A DNA stretch of 64,000 nucleotides from Corynebacterium vitaeruminis DSM 20294. GTDB taxonomy: Bacteria; Actinomycetota; Actinomycetes; Mycobacteriales; Mycobacteriaceae. The stretch is taken from positions 2,604,001 through 2,668,000 of the forward strand of contig NZ_CP004353.1 of the NCBI RefSeq assembly GCF_000550805.1, in the 5' to 3' direction. A program made the translations under genes and the position numbers. Shown in pieces: positions 63,685 through 64,000 of the stretch. The first letter of the stretch is position 1, and each line of letters begins with the position of its first letter. Under the pieces are notes generated by a model. It was given only the letters and a program-made list of their open reading frames with translations, was not told where the DNA came from and ran no database searches.

Positions 63685-64000
63685 ATGCACCGCCAGCAGC
63701 TCCCGCTCGTCGCGCTCGGCACTGCACTAGTCGTTGCATTGCTCTGGGCGTTGGCGTTCCCCGGCGTTTTAGGTCTGCGCGACATGGTCGTGCTCGATCA
63801 CCCAGCCTTGTCGACGTCTGCCTTCGGCTTCGGAGCAACGCCCGCCCGCAATGCCCCGCAGGACGGGGCGCTCGCATTAGTGGGACTCGTTCTCCCGGCG
63901 TCCTGGGTCGCGCGGTTGGCGCTAGTCGGCGCGGCTACTGCATGCGCTGTGTTCTCCGCGCGATTTGGTGCAACGACGTGGCAGAAAGCCGCGGCAATGA
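63685..64000 (+). CDS. Membrane protein, N-terminal part (cut by window end)
   Basis: An open frame from ATG 63685 to the window edge, 105 codons with no stop. There are hydrophobic segments at about 6-28, 62-82 and 83-95. It is four bases after the DUF3068 stop, so it belongs to the same operon. In C. glutamicum a polytopic mycolate-related protein (MtrP) is encoded near TmaT and DUF3068, so this could be its start, but the sequence alone does not show it. Confidence 0.7.
   Translation, partial: MHRQQLPLVALGTALVVALLWALAFPGVLGLRDMVVLDHPALSTSAFGFGATPARNAPQDGALALVGLVLPASWVARLALVGAATACAVFSARFGATTWQKAAAM

Larger units (their letters stand above)
28538..63977. repeat. Dispersed motif A family (core GTCGTTGCA)
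   Basis: Exact GTCGTTGCA or its complement starts at 28538, 28814, 29709, 35028, 37271, 37571, 38085, 38302, 38917, 39611, 39846, 39913, 42314, 42937, 46353, 46938, 49285, 50404, 51121, 53617, 53907, 55212, 57091, 59946, 61731, 62399, 62819, 63730 and 63969. Many one-base variants (GTCGCTGCA, GTCCTTGCA) occur among them. The full form is the palindrome AAGTCGTTGCAACGACTT (46351-46368). It is found in genes and gaps, in both orientations. Confidence 0.9.

Noticed and set aside
28538..63977. Motif A as a transcription factor operator
   Set aside because: Most copies are deep inside coding regions of unrelated function and in both orientations, which does not fit an operator family.

Overview
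The window is chromosomal DNA of a GC-rich actinobacterium, almost certainly a Corynebacterium. The evidence is the gene content and order: adhA/ald ethanol catabolism; a dnaK-grpE-dnaJ-hspR stress operon with HAIR sites; a sulfate assimilation cluster fpr2 / cysI-X-H-D-N-Y-Z as in C. glutamicum; a gabT-gabD-permease cluster with a divergent PucR-type regulator; and a mycolate/arabinan envelope block (ugd, dcd, nagA2-like, AftD-like, TmaT-like, DUF3068). No rRNA, CRISPR array or prophage is visible. One tRNA gene, tRNA-Gly(CCC), is present.

Layout. 0-4 kb: a flavohaemoprotein-like reductase, a nitrilase-family hydrolase and a small-protein/DUF1023 pair. 4-6.6 kb: adhA and ald. 7-12.4 kb: a five-gene operon (class III aminotransferase, taurine-type ABC transporter, zinc alcohol dehydrogenase) behind two AmtR-type boxes, which suggests nitrogen-controlled use of taurine or a similar amine. 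12.5-15.4 kb: a TRIC-channel gene next to an IS1634-family insertion that copied 433 bp of target on both sides. 15.5-21.2 kb: the GABA cluster. 21.3-26 kb: the HspR-controlled chaperone operon. 26-27.5 kb: an AI-2E family exporter. 27.5-36.2 kb: sulfate assimilation. 36.3-49.7 kb: malic enzyme, MTA/SAH nucleosidase, a YwiC-like protein, a miniature ferredoxin-reductase-like protein behind a perfect McbR box, a large membrane Fe-S oxidoreductase, DUF1707, an SGNH hydrolase, alaT, YibE/F, GNAT and ugd. 49.8-64 kb: dcd, tRNA-Gly, a frameshifted VanW protein, a GH3 lipoprotein, an AftD-like arabinosyltransferase, a DUF222-HNH protein, crtB-crtI, a TmaT-like acyltransferase, DUF3068 and a truncated membrane protein.

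The most unusual signal is not a gene. Two short sequences recur far beyond chance, inside genes and between them, on both strands. Motif A (core GTCGTTGCA; full palindrome AAGTCGTTGCAACGACTT) occurs exactly at about 29 loci between 28.5 kb and 64 kb, and I find none in the first 28.5 kb. Motif B (GGCGTCGACAAGC with variants GGCGTCGNNAAGC) occurs across the whole window. In several places A follows B within a few bases, so they look like two modules of one dispersed element, comparable in density to uptake signal sequences or the cyanobacterial HIP1 repeat. I know of no description of this element. Other points worth checking are the long IS1634 target duplication, a Shine-Dalgarno sequence displayed in a hairpin loop, a ribosome binding site buried in a hairpin before yibE/F, a G7 tract that breaks the VanW gene, and inverted pairs of perfect DnaA boxes.
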